This document shows positions 5,652-6,065 of a stretch of DNA of 6,065 nucleotides, piece after piece (the stretch's first letter is position 1; each line of letters opens with the position of its first letter). A program made the position numbers and the translations under genes. Where the stretch lies: contig JBGVKG010000045.1 in assembly GCA_045123575.1 (NCBI GenBank), forward strand, positions 1-6,065, written 5' to 3'. Under the pieces are notes generated by a model, which saw nothing but the letters and a program-made list of their open reading frames with translations, had not been told where the DNA came from and ran no database searches. This DNA comes from SVEL01 sp045123575. Its GTDB lineage: Bacteria; Bacillota; Clostridia; Lachnospirales; Lachnospiraceae.

Positions 5652-5680
5652 ATTATATATGAATAAGGATACAAAGTCAA
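5652..5680 (-). promoter_or_regulatory. Promoter of tRNA-Leu(CAG)
   Basis: On the minus strand TTGACT (complement of 5675-5680) and a perfect TATAAT (complement of 5652-5657) are spaced 17 bases apart. The start site near 5645 leaves a leader of about 20 bases before the tRNA. Confidence 0.75.
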
Positions 5681-5737
5681 TGAAAAAAGCTAAAGAATGC
5701 ATTGCAAAAAATAATTAAAAAAAAGTGAAAATAATTG

Positions 5738-5766
5738 TTGACATTTGTGGATACATTTGATAATAT
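5738..5766 (+). promoter_or_regulatory. Promoter of tRNA-Leu(AAG)
   Basis: A perfect TTGACA (5738-5743) is followed after 17 bases by TAATAT (5761-5766). The start site would be near 5773, with a 35-base leader before the mature tRNA. It points away from the opposite tRNA promoter, the two -35 boxes being 57 bases apart. Confidence 0.8.
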
Positions 5767-5807
5767 ATCCAAGTCGGGTTTGAGAGAAATCAAAAACAAG
5801 ACGGTAT

Positions 5808-5889
5808 GCGGAAATGCTGGAATTGGCAGACAGGCATGACTAAGGATCATGTGTCAACAGACGTGAGGGTTCAAGTCCCTTTTTCCGCA
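5808..5889 (+). tRNA. tRNA-Leu (anticodon AAG)
   Basis: The 82-base gene has a perfect acceptor stem (GCGGAAA with TTTCCGC, discriminator A), D stem CTG/CAG, anticodon stem CATGA/TCATG with loop CTAAGGA giving anticodon AAG and G37, a class II variable arm TGTC-AACA-GACG, and T arm GAGGG-TTCAAGT-CCCTT. The 3' CCA is not encoded. It reads CUU, and more codons if A34 is converted to inosine. A34 outside tRNA-Arg(ACG) is unusual in bacteria. It matches the divergent tRNA-Leu(CAG) at 66 of 82 positions by my alignment, with compensating changes in the acceptor and D stems, so it appears to be a functional paralogue. Confidence 0.94.
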
Positions 5890-5892
5890 CTG

Positions 5893-5923
5893 AAGACCTC
5901 GTGAAATTCACGAGGTCTTTTTT
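5893..5923 (+). terminator. Intrinsic terminator of tRNA-Leu(AAG)
   Basis: A 12-bp stem (5893-5904 with 5908-5919, core GACCTCGTGA/TCACGAGGTC) with a 3-base loop starts 4 bases after the tRNA and runs into six T residues (5918-5923). This is a textbook Rho-independent terminator. Confidence 0.92.
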
Positions 5924-5966
5924 ATCATATAGGAAAGTTCTTTAAACTTCCCTATATGATAAAAAA
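5918..5966. repeat. Long near-perfect inverted repeat overlapping the tRNA terminator U-run
   Basis: Bases 5918-5933 (T6 then ATCATATAGG) pair perfectly over 16 bp with 5951-5966. After one mismatch, 5 more bp form (5935-5939 with 5945-5949) around a 5-base loop. The left arm uses the same six T residues as the terminator, and the right arm ends in A6. This mirror form with T-run and A-run ends resembles small palindromic repeats or the terminal hairpin of a MITE-like element. Whether it recurs in the genome cannot be seen here. Confidence 0.6.
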
Positions 5967-6065
5967 CGCTCCGCTAAGGGCTTAATCGTAGTCGCGAGCG
6001 ACTGCGATTGATTTCGCACTGCGGCGGAGATGTAGATGTTGCTAAAGCAACCCGCCGCAGGCGGA
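5967..6065. repeat. GC-richer nested palindromic region, cut by window edge
   Basis: No gene is visible. Several inverted repeats overlap: 5984-5995 with 5998-6009 (12 bp, one G-U, core AGTCGC/GCGACT), CTGCGGCGG (6019-6027) with CCGCCGCAG (6052-6060) enclosing GTTGC-TAAA-GCAAC (6038-6051), a competing CCGCC-gca-GGCGG (6052-6064), and CTCCGC (5969-5974) with GCGGAG (6024-6029). Local GC content is clearly above that of the flanking intergenic DNA. The pattern fits an intergenic palindromic repeat element or a structured RNA continuing past the window. Confidence 0.5.

Noticed and set aside
5483..5680. A 65-codon minus-strand open frame containing VVAELADAHDSGS
   Set aside because: It is the translation of the tRNA-Leu(CAG) gene and its flanks, a common spurious ORF; the tRNA folds perfectly at 5542-5623.

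Overview
The window looks like chromosomal DNA from a low-GC Gram-positive anaerobe (Firmicutes), most likely a Lachnospiraceae clostridium of the Butyrivibrio/Pseudobutyrivibrio/Roseburia kind. This is inferred from AT-rich intergenic DNA, strong AGGAGG-type ribosome binding sites, near-consensus TTGACA/TATAAT promoters, a gap-pgk-tpiA glycolytic cluster, and the start of a BadF/HgdC-type acyl-CoA dehydratase activase, a family typical of anaerobes. No species can be named from sequence reading alone.

Layout. Positions 1-130 (minus strand) hold the first 43 codons of the activase-family gene, with its own promoter at 184-212. A PHP-domain histidinol-phosphatase gene lies at 411-1214 (minus), with a hairpin terminator at 307-333. 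The 480-base gap 1215-1694 holds the phosphatase promoter, a startless 47-codon open frame that is probably a gene remnant (1350-1493), two small palindromes and a strong promoter (1593-1621) for the glycolytic cluster. Then come gap (1695-2711), pgk (2804-4000) and tpiA (4172-4924), all on the plus strand. They are separated by a hairpin (2746-2775) and by a highly folded 138-base element (4003-4140). After tpiA there is a GNRA-capped hairpin and a small unknown gene (5044-5406). A bidirectional terminator follows, then two divergent tRNA-Leu genes (anticodons CAG on minus, AAG on plus) with near-consensus promoters, and finally a nested palindromic, locally GC-rich non-coding region that runs off the right edge.

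How it works together. The three enzymes are consecutive or adjoining steps of lower glycolysis: triosephosphate isomerase, NAD-dependent glyceraldehyde-3-phosphate dehydrogenase and phosphoglycerate kinase. Their leucine codons are almost all TTA and CTT, as expected of highly expressed genes here, and by my reading CTG is absent. This is notable because the two adjacent tRNA-Leu genes read CUG and CUU.

The most interesting non-standard content is (i) the pgk-tpiA intergenic element, which can fold with about 110 of 138 bases paired into a four-way junction, (ii) the tRNA-Leu with an A34 anticodon, (iii) the structured DNA at the right edge, and (iv) the folded leader in front of the small unknown gene. 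No CRISPR array, complete insertion sequence, toxin-antitoxin pair or defence system is visible.
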